Part shown: one piece after another, positions 11,159-22,724 of the stretch
How the letters are laid out: the number at the start of each line of letters is the position of its first letter
Position numbering within the stretch: position 1 is the stretch's first letter
Assembly (NCBI GenBank): GCA_011799875.1
Contig: CM022303.1
Span: forward strand, 274,422,904 to 274,486,903
DNA: 64,000 bases
Origin: Thinopyrum elongatum
Lineage: Eukaryota; Streptophyta; Magnoliopsida; Poales; Poaceae
Direction of reading: 5' to 3'
Notes under the pieces: model-generated
What the model was told of the DNA's origin: nothing
What the model saw: only the letters and a program-made list of their open reading frames with translations
The model's database searches: none
Position numbers and translations under genes: made by a program

Positions 11159-12240
11159 TTACGTGTAGAACTTGCGGAGATGCTCAATATTCAATGAGTT
11201 CTGCAATTGAATGCCATCTCCGGTCTCCAGACGGACTGCGCCAGGTCTGGTGACTCGTACTACCCGGTAAGGGCCTTCCCACTTTGGCGATAGCTTGTTT
11301 GTACCCTTGGCGGACTGAACGCACCTAATGACAAGGTCACCTTCCTCAAAACACCGGGCATGAACCCTGCGGCTATGATAGCGATGCAGGGCTTGCTGAT
11401 AGCGTGCAGCACGCGTAGCAGCCCGGAGACGGTTCTCCTCGAGTAGCACGGCGTCGTCACGCATGTGCTGTTCCTAGGCTACTTCATCGTAGGCAAGCAC
11501 TCGAGGTGACCCGTAAATGAGTTCCATGGGGATAACTGCTTTTGCCCCATAGACTAGGGAGAAGGGAGTCTGCCCGGTAGCTCGGTTTGGTGTCGTTCTG
11601 AGGGACCAAAGAACCACCGGCAGCTCATTGATCCACTGCCTGCCGTGCTTCTGCAGCTTATCAAACGTCCTCGCAGCACTTCAGCATTCGCCCTCTCAGC
11701 TTGTCCATTGCTTTAGGGATGTGCAACAAATGCAAATGAGATCTTGCTTCCGAGGGAATGAACATATTGCATGAAGGCGCGGCTCGTGAACTGGGTGCCA
11801 TTGTCGGTGATGATCCGGGCAAGGACCCCTAAGCGGCACACCAATCCTTTCAAGAACTTGATAGCTGACTGAGCAGTCACCTTTCTCACGGCATCTACTT
11901 CCGGCCACTTTGTAAACTTGTCGATTGCAATGAACAAGAATTCAAAGCCCCCGGCAGCTCGGGGGAAAGGGCCGAGGATATCGAGCCCCCAGACCGAAAA
12001 CGGCCATGACAAAGGGATTGTCTGGAGTGCTTGGGCAAGCAGATGGATATTTTTGGAATGGAACTGACAGGCTTCACACTTGGTGACGAGCTCAACCGCA
12101 TCTTGGAGGGCTGTGGGCCAAAGAATCCTTGCCGGAATGCTTTCCCAACCAAAGCCCTTGATCCAATATGGGAGCCGCACATGCCTTTGTGTATCTCCGC
12201 TAGCAGTTCCTTTCCTCCTTCCCAGCAAATGCACTTCAAT
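11159..12240 (-). pseudogene. Integrase of Tat-1a, frameshifted (DupA)
   Basis: C-terminal part of the pol polyprotein; integrase inserts the DNA copy into the genome. Visible are the zinc-binding half (KCEACQFHSK), the core with the first Asp (GLDILGPFP), the second Asp (IITDNGTQF), and the segment with the catalytic Glu ([10 protein letters not shown]) after a TAA following VAHP. The C-terminal tail (KWEGPYRVVRVTRPGAV ... HLRKFYT, stop at 11,159) is in a third frame, with no chromodomain. At least two frameshifts separate these parts; the duplicated segment has many one-base gaps, so some may be consensus errors. The order after RNase H is that of Gypsy elements. Confidence 0.8.
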
Positions 12241-13199
12241 TTCACACCATTGGGCCTTCTTCTATATAGTGTGTCATCGACAAACTGATACATACTGGCC
12301 CTCCGGGCTACTCTTTCAGCTTCTTCTTGCTCTTCGGGAAGTTCTCCGGTTTGGAGGAACTGGACTATGTGCCTTGCCCAAGTTGGAGCCTGAGGCTCGG
12401 CAACGAGGACTAGCGGCACCTCCTCATTCGTGGGGGCGCATCCCTTGACTGCGGGGACCAGTGGCCCCGCAGGAGGGTGCAGCCCGGCAAGCGAAGGGGA
12501 GTTGTTTCCGGCAGGGTCCCTGCCAGGAGCCCCAAAAGGCTCTACCGGGAGAGGCTTACCGGAGTCCAATTTCCTCCTCTTTTGGGCCATTGTTGTCGGG
12601 GATACGGAGGGTTGAGTAAGATGGAGAACAAAAGTCCCTGGTTCCATAGGGAGCTTCTGCGCAGTGCACTTTGACAGGTGATCAGCAATGCTGTTTTCCG
12701 CACGGGGTACGTGTTCTGTTTGCAACCCGTCAAAGCGCTCCTCCAATCTTCTCACTTCCTCGACGTATGCCTCCATCAATGGGCTTTGGTAATCCTTGTT
12801 GACTTGTCTCACCACCAGTTGTGAATCTCCTCGAATGATCAGCTTCTTGATCCCCAATTCTGTGGCAATTCTGAGCCCGGCAAGAAGCCCTTCATATTTT
12901 GCTGTATTGTTGGTTGCCTCCTCCCGGGGAAAGTGCATCTGGACGATGTACCTCAGGTGTTCCCTAGTGGGAGCCACGAGAAGCACGCTAGCCCCTGCAC
13001 CTTGTAGGGAGAAGGCACCATCGAAATACATGATCCATTCGTGGGGTGCTTCCTTGTCGGGGATAACTGTTTCCTGTACTTCTTCATTAGGGGTTGGCGT
13101 CCATTCTGCAATAAACTCTGCCAATGCCCTGCTCTGGATTGTTGATGTACTCTCAAACTTTAGGCCAAAGCTGGATAACTCCAATGCCCACTCCACTAT
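12241..13199 (-). pseudogene. Second (archaeal-type) RNase H and linker of Tat-1a
   Basis: Continuous frame from WALELSSFGLKF to the start of integrase. The RVT_3-type RNase H (PF13456) shows its acidic residues in YFDGAF, TAKYEGLLAG (the first Glu of AEYEG has become Lys), RGDSQLV and SIADHLSK. This domain follows the ordinary Gypsy RNase H, a dual arrangement known for the Tat lineage. A Pro-rich linker of ~120 residues joins it to the integrase zinc finger. It would degrade the RNA strand during reverse transcription or act as a structural connection; which is not visible. Confidence 0.8.
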
Positions 13200-14418
13200 C
13201 CTGCCGGTGGCCTCTGGGTTTCAAAGTATCCTTTGCAATGGGAAGCGGGTGACAACCATGATCTCATGGGCTTGGAAGTAGTGGCGCAGTTTCCTTGAGG
13301 CCATGACAAGGCCAAAGATCAACTTTTGCACGCCAGAATACCTAGATCTAGCCCCCTACAACAGGGAGCCGACGAAGTATACTGAGGGCGATGTAAAAAA
13401 ACGTACGTGGCATGAAGTGTACTGGGTGGGGTGAATCTGCGGCAAGTGATAGTTGGGGGACTGATGCAAATCTGGACATTGGCAGGCGAAGAGAGAGGAA
13501 GAGGGGAAAGGAGCAGGACACTTGCTGAGGTGCCTGCTTCTTCCACTTCTCGCTGTGCTACTAGGGCCGCACTAACCACTTGATTAGTTGCTGCCACATA
13601 TAGCAGTAACGGCTCTTGTGGTTTGGGTGCAACCAAAGTAGGCATAGAAGACAAGTAGGCCTTCAAATCCTGCAGTGCTGCATCTGCTTCCGGGGTCCAC
13701 TTCATAGGTCCTGCCTTCTTCAAAATCTTCAAGAACGGCAAGGCGTGCTCGGCAGACTTGGAGATGAATCTGCTAAGCGCGGCAACACATCCTGTCAAAC
13801 GCCTCACATCCTTAACCATCTTGGGTGCCTGTATCTGCTTAATAGCCTTGATCTTATCGGGGTTGGCCTCTATCCCACAGTGGGACACAAAGAAACCAAG
13901 TAGCTTGCCGGAGGGAATGCCAAACACGCACTTCTCCGGATTCAGCTTCAAGTTGATCTTGCGCAGATTAGCAAATGTCTCTTCTAAATCCTGAATGAGG
14001 GTTGATCTGCCCTTGGTCTTGACCACAATGTCATCCATATAGGCTTCAATGTTCCTGTGCAACTGTTGTTCAAAGCCAATCTGGACTGCTCTTGCAAAAG
14101 TGGACCCGGCACTCTTCAACCCAAAAGGCATGCGCACAAAGCAGTACGTGCCGCATGGGGTGATGAATGAGGTCTTTTCTTTGTCTTCCTTGGGCATAAA
14201 AATCTGATGGTATCCAGAGTACGCATCCAGAAAAGAGAGCAACTCACATCCTGAAGTAGAATCCACGATCTGGTGGATGCGCGGCAAGGGAAATGGGTCC
14301 TTTGGGCATGCCTTGTTCAGATCCGTAAAATCTATGCAAAGCCTCCATTTTCCATTAGCCTTGCGCACAACCACTGGGTTTGCTAACCATCTTGGATGCA
14401 GTACTCCTCTAACCAAAC
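13200..14418 (-). pseudogene. Reverse transcriptase and first RNase H of Tat-1a, truncated
   Basis: Minus-strand pol. From its broken N-terminal side: LVRGVLHPRWLANPVVVRK, the conserved SFLDAYSGYHQI (first catalytic Asp) and AYMDDIVVKTK (YxDD box), then the thumb (KLNPEKCVFG) and an RNase H-like start (LLLYVAATNQVVSAALVA). The first ~60 residues of the domain are missing because DupA ends at 14,418. Bases 13,384-13,518 are replaced by unrelated sequence compared with DupB, destroying the link to the remaining RNase H part (PVYFVSSLL in the relatives). Confidence 0.85.
13384..13518. other. Foreign or garbled 135 bp block in Tat-1a pol
   Basis: Flanks align base for base with DupB, but this block does not resemble its counterpart 32,067-32,183. 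DupB reads as the expected Gypsy sequence there (VVQRPVYFVGSLL), so DupA is the altered copy. No repeat structure at the edges. Either a replacement event or a consensus error. Confidence 0.6.
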
Positions 14419-15511
14419 GTTTACCGGGATTGATGGAATCCTCCTCAACTCGTGGTTTCAACATCGTGTCATGATGCAGATCACTCGAGGAGCATGTGGG
14501 AGCCACATGGGTATTCCAGATCCGCTGTTGGTTATTTGACCGGAGAGGTCGTTCGGTCATGTTACGTTTCTTCACGAACCCGTGGTTACACACTTACAGG
14601 TTTTCGCGATGACGCTCGGGGTTGGGAGGGAAAGTTTGTATCGTGTGTTTTACCGAACTGTGTTTGTTCGGAGTTCCGGATAGATCCGCGGATTGTCAAC
14701 GAGGAACGTTCCGAATGGTTCGGAGAGTGATGAGATTTATATATTGGGAGTTGTACTCATACAGTCACCGAATGTTTCGCGGGGTGGTTATGTATTGTAC
14801 CTGGGACCACCGAAGGTGTCGGGAGGTCCACCGGGTGGAACTGATTACCACCGGGAAGGCCCTAATGGCTGTATATGGGAGGGAACCAAGCCCCTAGTGG
14901 CTCGCCGGCCCCCCCCTCAAGGGCCCATGGCGCCTAGGGTTGGGAAACCCAGGGAGGGAGCCTTCCACCTGCTTGGGGGCAAGTTTCCCTCCCCTGGCCG
15001 CCTCCCCTACCCCTCAGATTGGATCTGACGGGGGCCGGCCCCCTCTCCTCTTCCCCCTATAAATAGTGGAGGGGTGGGACGGGCAGCCCAGACCTCATCC
15101 CTGGCGCAGCCCCTCCCCTCTCCAACACCTCCTCTCCCTCCTCACCCGGTGCTTGGCGTAAGCCCATGCAGGAAATACCACGCAGCTCCAAACTCCACCA
15201 CGACCGTCGTGCTGCTGCTGGACTTCCTCCCAACCTCTCTCCCCCCTTGCTGGATCAAGAAGGAGTAGACGTCTCCGCTCCGTACTGTGTTTGAACGCAC
15301 GGATGGTCGCGTCGTTCGGGCGCTCGGTCAAGGAGTGTGATTTGGATTCACGACGATATCGACTCCATCAACCCCGTTCTCTGAACGCTTCCGCTCGCGA
15401 TCTACAAGGGTATGTTAGATGCACATCCACCCTCTCATCTCGTGTCTAGAGTGATCATAGATTATCGTGTGTCGTAGAAAAATTTTAAAATTCTGCTACG
15501 ATCCCCAACCA
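14419..15511 (+). mobile_element. Plus-strand LTR with no internal region beside it
   Basis: The right end is a typical LTR end (CTACGATCCCCAACCA at 15,511). TATA box CCTATAAATAG near 15,056 sets the plus orientation, followed by a C/T-rich leader. The left edge is uncertain: TGTTGG at 14,526 is a possible start, but 14,419-14,525 looks like part of the same LTR. No primer-binding site follows, and no convincing target-site duplication is visible. It lies exactly where DupA ends, so it may have come in with the break. A 64-residue open frame around 15,100 is leader sequence, not a gene. Confidence 0.55.
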
Positions 15512-16034
15512 GCATAATAGCGGTAGCCCAGTCTGGTCAGGAGGGCGATCAGACAGCTGGAAAAACCAGGGCATCACGAGCCCAAGTGCGAAGCACAAGC
15601 TGCGTCGCAGGGCGTGGTGGAAACCAAATGATCCCATCTAAAAGAGTAAATGCAGGATTGTCAAATGACAATGAGAAGTTATAGTACAACTCGGGAGACA
15701 GCATGTTAAACAAACCAATGGAAAGAAAATGTTATAGACTATCAGATCAATGGTAAGTAATAACACAGATCCATGGTCTTGACGCGTGCACAATACACGA
15801 TGAGGACGACAAAAGAGATCCTAAGTGTCGGCGTTAGTAAAAATTCATTTAACCGGAAAGAGAGAATTCAGGGTCCGAGAGTATAGACGAGGAATAAAAG
15901 ATCCTAATACCACCCAATTGCGACGTGGTCCCGTAAGCACACAGCCATGTTAGTAAGACGTTTTTCATATGACTCAACATCGGCCAAGGAGTATGGAAAG
16001 GGGGTTCTACAGGCAGTCGCTCTGAATACCAACC
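15512..16034 (-). mobile_element. 5' internal region of the large-LTR element
   Basis: Read on the minus strand this follows the LTR end at 16,035. It starts with a primer-binding-like site, then a short frame (DVESYEKRLTNMAVCLRDH) without a domain I recognise. It is cut at 15,511 by the plus-strand LTR. Only ~520 bp remain. Confidence 0.5.
16019..16032 (-). promoter_or_regulatory. Primer-binding site, initiator-Met tRNA type
   Basis: On the minus strand TTGGTATTCAGAGC, two bases after the LTR end; it resembles the standard TGGTATCAGAGC complementary to initiator tRNA-Met with one inserted T. This fixes the LTR at 16,035-20,457 as a 5' LTR on the minus strand. Confidence 0.6.
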
Positions 16035-19000
16035 TGTGACCCCCCGGCTTAATCATGTCACTAATCATACACGCAAAACACACGATCAAGCCTAAGGACT
16101 CAACTTGAAGACAATCACAAACACAACTCTAAAACTAAATAAAGTCATACAAGCTTTATATTACAGAGCCAGGGGCCTCGAGGGCTCGAAACATAAGCTC
16201 GCCTTACAAGCATCAGCGCAAGCATCAGATATTGAGTACAGATATAAAAAGAAGACAGACAGCCTTAAAGGCGGGACAAAAGAAACACTACGATCGAAAA
16301 GGGCGGAGGCCTCCTGCCTTGGACCCCTCCGAACCTACTCCTGGTCGTCAGCCATACTCGAAGTAGTAACCACCTCTCGGGTTAGTAGTAGTAGCGTACG
16401 CGCGGGGGCAGCTGGCTCGGGGCTACCGTCATCTGGTTGCATCAAACGATAGGGGAAAAAGAAAAAAGAGAAGCAAAGCAACGTGAGTATCCATCCGAAG
16501 TACTCAGCAAGCAAGGATCTACACTACACATGCAACATTATCTAAGAAAAGGCTGTATATGTGGACTGGGCTGCAGAAATGCCAGAATAGAGAGAATGCC
16601 CCAGTCTAGTCGAAGACTAGCATCTTCAGCGGTCTTCCAGCATTAGAAGAGTGTAGATTAGTATAGTAAAGGAAGTAGTAGCAGTATATAAGTATCAACC
16701 GCTCGCCAGAGTCCTTCCTCGACTCTCGCGAGACACCGATACCCAGAGCCCTAATATCCAAGTATCAACCTGCCAGAGATCCTTCCTTGACTCCCTGCGA
16801 AGAAAGCGATCCCAGAGCCTAATATCCATTTCTCATCTCATCATAAGTTCTAGTTTATTGATCGGGAAAAAACAACTCCGAGCGTCCGTTACCGAGGATC
16901 TGGCTATGGATAGATGTTGCTTATCTGCAGGGGTGCACCAACTTACCACCACGCCGCTTAACTCCGGTCAGACACACTTTTATTCTGCGGTCATGGCCCG
17001 GCCTCGGCTAAACACACATGCCGCAACCCGACCTAGGCTTAACACAAAGGTCAGCCCGTCGGACTAAACCTGTGCCCCAGGTGTCTTGGGCCATCACCCG
17101 CGGAACTCTTGCATGTGCGTGGGTGGCCGCGTGAGCAGACCTGGCAACCCACACTATCAAGGCGGTGTGCGTTACGCGGTCCAACCCGGCGCGCGCCACT
17201 TAGTCGATGAAGTCCATTTAAGCTTCGGCTGATGCACATGACGCAGATAGTGCCCATAACTGTTCCCCACGTGATGGTTAGTGCTATCGGGCCAGAGGCC
17301 ACTCGGATCAAATATCCAAATCGTGTTATGTTTGGGTGTTGCGGTAACGAGCAGAGACTCAGATCGATGTGACCTTGTCGCCCCTATCGAGGACTTGCGG
17401 CAAAGGCTAAGAATGCCCGGCCACGCCTCGTAATTATCTCTCGGGTACCCTCACGGTCAACCCGACTCCATATCACTCTCACATTAGGCTCACGCGGGTA
17501 CCTACCCATCAGGGTCGACCCCCGCCTTCTCCAAGTAAAAGTTGTAAAGTCCAAGTATCCGTGTAGTCCATAACATCAGGGGAATCCAGGTATCACCCTG
17601 TGGATTCCTACTCGATGATCGTCAAGGTGAACTCGGAGAATCACCCTCGATGGGTTCACACTTGTGGTGTGCCGACAGCGCGTTATCGGGAGTGGTGAAG
17701 GAGGAATCACCCTCGATGACCACGACCACATAGCTACTCTAACAGAGTTAACATCAACAAGTGGCTAAACGAGGTACCCAATACCCGGCTGCGGCACTCG
17801 ATGTAACGCTCAAAGTGTCATAACACTAGGGGGGTGAGTGGGGTGAACTCCGGTGCCTGGTTGTCGATCACGTTGATCGAGTCATCTGATAATCCAGCGG
17901 GGCAACTGGGATCAAAGTGGGGTCTCAATGGGTCCTATCTACCAGCCTATACTAAGAAGTTTAGGAAAGCAGGTAGGTCAACAACAGCAGTTAACAAAAA
18001 CAGGCTATGCATCAAATAGGATAAACAGCAGCAGACAGCAACAATTTCTAATGCAAGCATAAGACAGAGAAAGAATAGGAGATATCGGTATGTTCAAAGG
18101 GGGGTGCTTGCCTGGAAGCTCTGCGCAAGAGAAGGGTCGTCAACAGTGTAGTCGGACTCCGGAGCTGCGTCGGCCTCGGGGACTACGTGAGTGTCGGGTC
18201 TACCGAGAGAGAAGAGGGGGGAGGAAACAAATAAATACATAGCAAATAAAGCAACACGGAGCATGTCATGATAAGATGTAGTGCAAGGTTGCCTAAAAGC
18301 ATGTCTAAGTCGTATAGTTATTTTAGGATTTAAGTTGGAATTTATTAACCGGTGTATATGCACATATTCATCTATCGGAAACAGGCTAAAAAGTTGCGGG
18401 TTCACCTCCATAGGGGTCCCGACATGGAAAACAGATAGCACGGTTGGATTCGTCTCGTCGTTCTGAGCAACTTTCATGTATAAAGTTTTTGATCTGACTT
18501 AGGTTTAATTTCTCTACGAATTTTCAGAGGGTTTTAGACATTTTCTGAAATTTATTTTATTTTTCTAATTCAACATTATCCAGAACAGTGTATGTGTGAC
18601 GTCAGTCTGATGTAATGGTGATGTCAGCAGTCAACTGGTCGGCTGACCAGCGTCAAACCTGACATGTGGGGCCAACCTGTCATAGACAGTGGGGTAATAA
18701 CTAATTAACAGAGTTAATTAACTAGGTGGGGTCCCTATGTCAGTGACTGATTAGTATCTAAACTAATTAACAGATATAACTTAATTTGGATTAGCTTTAA
18801 ATAAGTGCGGGGCCCGCATGTCGGTGCCACACGAGGTGCCAGCCAGTAGGGTTGACTCAGTCAACCCGACTACTTGGCACCCGCAGGGCCCCACGGGCAG
18901 TGTGCTCAGAGGCGGGCCCCGGTCGCCACGTCGGCGCCAGCCACCGAAATCACGCCGGGGAGGCGGAGCCGGCATGGGCGCGCGCGTCAGGAGCACGACG

Positions 19001-20457
19001 GGTTCGCACATAGGGCACCTTCGTCGCAGCAGGCAGGCACCATTCGAACGAGGAGACGTTGACGAGGCGAACGTGTGGTGGTGGCGGAGGACTGCGGTGG
19101 TCGGAAACGTCGGCGGCGAGCTCACTCGCGGCGACCGGAGATCGGCCGTGCATGGATCCGCGGTTGTGGGCACGGTGAGTTTGATGTGGGGGTCGTTGGA
19201 AACCACTGATGTCGCGCGTCGATCTACGGCGGTTGCAGGGTCGAGGTGGACGGTGCTGCCGGGGTTGAGCCCGCGGCGGCCGGAGTTCGGGCTGGACGGA
19301 TCTGCGCTAGGGGGCACGACAAAATGTGTGGTTGGGCTCGCTGGCTCCTGGAAGCACCAGGAGCACATTGCCGTGCTCAGGCAGAGGCTGCGACAGTGGT
19401 GGCCACGGCGGCGGAGCTGAACGGTGGCGATGAGCTCGGCCACGGGCGGCACAGCAGCTAGGAGGCGAGCGTGGGCTAGAAGAGGGGAAGGAGGAACGGA
19501 TGCTCACCGAGCGGCACACGGAGGCCGGTGAGAGCGTTAGAAGCGTAGGGAGGCGGTGAATCACGGCGCAAGCGTTCTGGCGATCCGAGGGAGGAAGAAG
19601 GAGTCGGGGCTGCTCCTGGAGGAGTCCGGCGTCGCGTGGCTTGATGGGGAGACGTGGTCGACGGAGATGGAGCCGTGGACAGCTGGCGTGGCCGGAGGGA
19701 CTCGGTGGCCATGTGGAATGCGGCGGGCAGCGACGGTGGCACTCGAGTGCGCTCAGATCCGAGACAAGGAGAGGCAGAGGAGAGGGGAGAGTGAGGCGAA
19801 TGGAGGAGGCGACCAGGGGGAATGGCTCGGGCGCGGCCCTTATCTCTCGCCCACTCTGCCCCCTCGCGGTGGCGAGCAGCGCCGTAGGAGGCGCGCGCAG
19901 CCACAGGGATGGCGACACGATGATGGGAGGTGAGAGAAAAAGATAGGTGGGCTGGGGCCGTGCCACTGTGCACTTAGGCCCAGCTCACAGTAGCTGTTAG
20001 GGCCTTTTTCCCTTTTATTTTCAGTTTTCTTTTTACAGAAGAATTTTGCAGATAAATGAGCTGCCAAATGCATTTTGTAAAATGTGAAACTTGGTCACAT
20101 AAATACAATGCATTTCCAGCACTAGCACCCATAAAAGGTTTGGGCAATTTGGAATTCATTTGGATTTTTAAAAAATGGAAAAGACATTTTGTGTTGTTTT
20201 GGCACATATTTAAATGCTACTGCTCAAATAGCATTTAAGTGATGTTGTTTCCTTACATCAAATTGTTTTGGAATATTGGCTAGAAGGTGAACATTTTTCC
20301 AGCAATTTTTGTGTAACTTCATTTTGCACTGTGATTTGAATTGTTTTCAGAGAGGAATTTGAAATGAGATATTAATCAATATGATTAAGCTTTGTAAATC
20401 AAGATGACTTGGCATTGATCATAAGGATTACTGTAGTGTGATGCTGGGGATGTTACA
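16035..20457 (-). mobile_element. Large (4.4 kb) minus-strand 5' LTR
   Basis: On the minus strand it runs from TGTAACATCC (20,457) to GGGGGTCACA (16,035), about 4,423 bp. The part 18,816-20,457 is the copy of 1-1,648; 16,035-18,815 is unique in the window because DupA starts inside it. It has a GC-rich section (18,880-19,920) with many overlapping open frames but no domain. LTRs this long occur in non-autonomous large-derivative elements of Triticeae; the family is not assigned. No protein gene supported in these 4.4 kb. Confidence 0.6.
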
Positions 20458-21253
20458 CTATATATACCCACCCTCCACCCCCTTCTCCATTTGTGAGAGA
20501 GCCATCAGAACGTGCCTACACTTCCACTACTCATTTTCTGAGAGAGAACCACCTACTCATGTGTTGAGAACAAGATATTCCAATCCTACCCTAGAATCTT
20601 CATCTCTAGCCTTCCCCAAGTTGCTTTCCACTCAAATCATCTTTCCACCATAGCCAAATCTATGAGAGAGAGTTAGTGTTGGGGAGACTATCATTTGAAG
20701 CACAAGAGCAAGGAGTTCATCATCAACACCACCATTTATTCCTTTTGGAGAGTGGTGTCTCCTAGATTGGTTAGGTGTCGCTTGGGAGCCTTCAACAAGA
20801 TTGTGGAGTTGAACCAAGAAGTTTGTAAGGGCAAGGAGATCGCCTACTTCGTGAAGATCTACCTGAGTGAGGCAAGTCCTCTGGCGATGGCCATGGTGGG
20901 ATGAGACAAGGTTGCTGCTTCTTCGTGGGTGGAGCCCCTCCATGGACTCACGCAACCGTTACCCTTCATGGGTTGAAGTCTCCATCAACGTGCACGTACG
21001 ATAGCACCACATATCGGAACCACACCAAAAATCTCCGTGTCTACATTGCGTTTGCCTTCTCCAAACCCTCCCTTTACTCTCATGCAATGTTTACTTTTCG
21101 CTGCTCAGCCCTCTTAGAATTGCATGTTTAGGTTGATTGCTTGACTTGTAATAGTTGCTAAAATCTGCCAACATTATAATTGGGAAATGGCTAGATTTTT
21201 TATTTGGTCAAGTAGTCTAATCACCCCCCTCTAGACCTACTTTCGATCCTACA
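20458..21253 (+). mobile_element. Plus-strand LTR fragment (DupB)
   Basis: Copy of 1,649-2,444 with scattered one-base gaps. Ends TCCTACA at 21,253, followed directly by Tat-3 sequence. Confidence 0.5.
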
Positions 21254-21802
21254 AGATGATCTCAGGAAAATAGAGCAAGGGATAGGTGTGAGCCAGCACT
21301 TCGCCCATGTTCCCTTTTATAGGCGAACGAGGCCGGGGGCTGGCTCCTCACCCAGGAGGCAACAGCCCCGATCCACCAATCCCACTCCTCTGCGTCACTA
21401 ACGGCACACAAATCAAGACTGGCCTCATGCGCCTATCCATGGCATCTGGCTTTCTCTGCCTTGGCACTCATTCCCATGCCCTCCGCGTCCGCCACCAACC
21501 CTACGCAATGCAGCGGCATACGTGGAAAAACGGCGGGGCAGAGGAGTTAGTGGAATGGCAGTTACCCGCCTGGAACGTGGGACGTGGGCGACCATGGATC
21601 ATGGCGTAAATCTCCCCACGAGTCTCGCACGACACAAGGAAAAACCGGAAACGAACAAATGAACCAAGCACGAAAGATTAATGAAGAAGCAAAGAAAATA
21701 TCAAGAAAGAGGAGAAATGCCATCGTAAATGCCTTGCCTGTGTACCTGAGAGGCCTACCCCAATGATGCTCAGCACCATGTTTGGACCAGGCCCGGGGCT
21801 CC
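21254..21802 (+). mobile_element. Tat-3 3' internal remnant (DupB)
   Basis: Copy of 2,445-2,991 with the antisense TATA box (plus strand TTCCCTTTTATAGG near 21,310) and the polypurine tract before 21,803. No gene. Confidence 0.6.
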
Positions 21803-22724
21803 TGTCGGTGCAACAAACCTTCACATATGTTTCCCGGACTGTACACAGGCTCAAGTGGCAGAAATGCAAACTCCACAAAACATTCAAGACAAAACCAAGC
21901 CAGAGAGATAGCCCTTTGAGGAATCAAGGGGCGGATCAAGAAGACCAAGACAAGCCAAGACAGCAAGATATCACTAAGGAAAAACCTCCCTTACCAGGCA
22001 GGTGAGCCCGGTCAGGTCAAGGCCACCCCATACAAGTCCCAAGACTTCCCTGGCGAGGATTGCCGGGGCCACTGGCGGCCTACATCCCCGCCAAGACTCC
22101 ACCGCTCAACCGCATCGCAACGCAAGTCATCCATCGGTGCGTGTGTCGAGCCCCCAGATAACTAAGTGCCTGTCATTTGGCACGTGGCAGCCATTTAGGA
22201 GGAAGATCACCTCCATATGACACCCATCCAGAGGCGTGTCAAGTAGACAGGTGGAAGATAACTAAAGCAACGTGGCAGGCCTGTCGGGCCACATCCAAAG
22301 CGCGACATATGGCAGTGCATTTAATGCGCTTTGTCCTAACTTCCAGAGTTAGGTACGATAGCACTGCTAGCTATCTAATCGCTGGATAATGACTGTTTTG
22401 CCATTATGGTAACCCCTTAGCCTATAAAAGGAGGACCGTGGCACCTTAGAAAGGATTCGGACCCTCGTGCACTCATACGCACATAGCTGCTCTCCCAAGG
22501 CGACCTTGCCGGGCTTGAATGTCGCGCATTCTCATGGTCCCTCCATCAATCCACCAAAGCAGGAGTAGGATTTTAAGCTTCTCAGCAGCCCGAACCTGGG
22601 TAAAAACCACCAGCGTCATCACTACCATGCTGTCACATGGCCTTCGCTCTTTTGTGCATGCATCCTCCCCTTGCCGAACCACAAAGGGGCCATGGTCCCA
22701 TAGTGGCCGTGTTCTACCACGACA
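21803..22724 (+). mobile_element. Tat-3 3' LTR (DupB)
   Basis: 922 bp copy of 2,992-3,920; its first ~220 bp are virtually identical, with one-base gaps near the end. TATA box near 22,422. Confidence 0.75.

Larger units (their letters stand above)
1..14418. repeat. DupA: first copy of a ~14 kb duplicated segment
   Basis: Base 1 aligns with 18,816 and base 14,418 with 33,060, in the same orientation and the same order of elements. The offset falls from about 18,815 to 18,642 along the segment because DupB lacks more single bases. In the first ~90 bases every difference I see is an insertion or deletion; other stretches, such as 2,990-3,200, are identical. The copy is cut by the window at its left, so the true unit may be longer. 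At the right it stops abruptly inside the Tat-1 reverse transcriptase. Real recent duplication and assembly duplication are both possible. Confidence 0.9.

Noticed and set aside
12796..13281. Plus-strand 161-residue frame
   Set aside because: Opposite-strand shadow of the archaeal-type RNase H.
18818..19966. Long open frames on both strands in the GC-rich LTR core (200 and 219 residues, and their counterparts near 41-1,157)
   Set aside because: They overlap one another on opposite strands, are Arg/Pro/Ser-rich, show no domain, and the corresponding frames differ between DupA and DupB.
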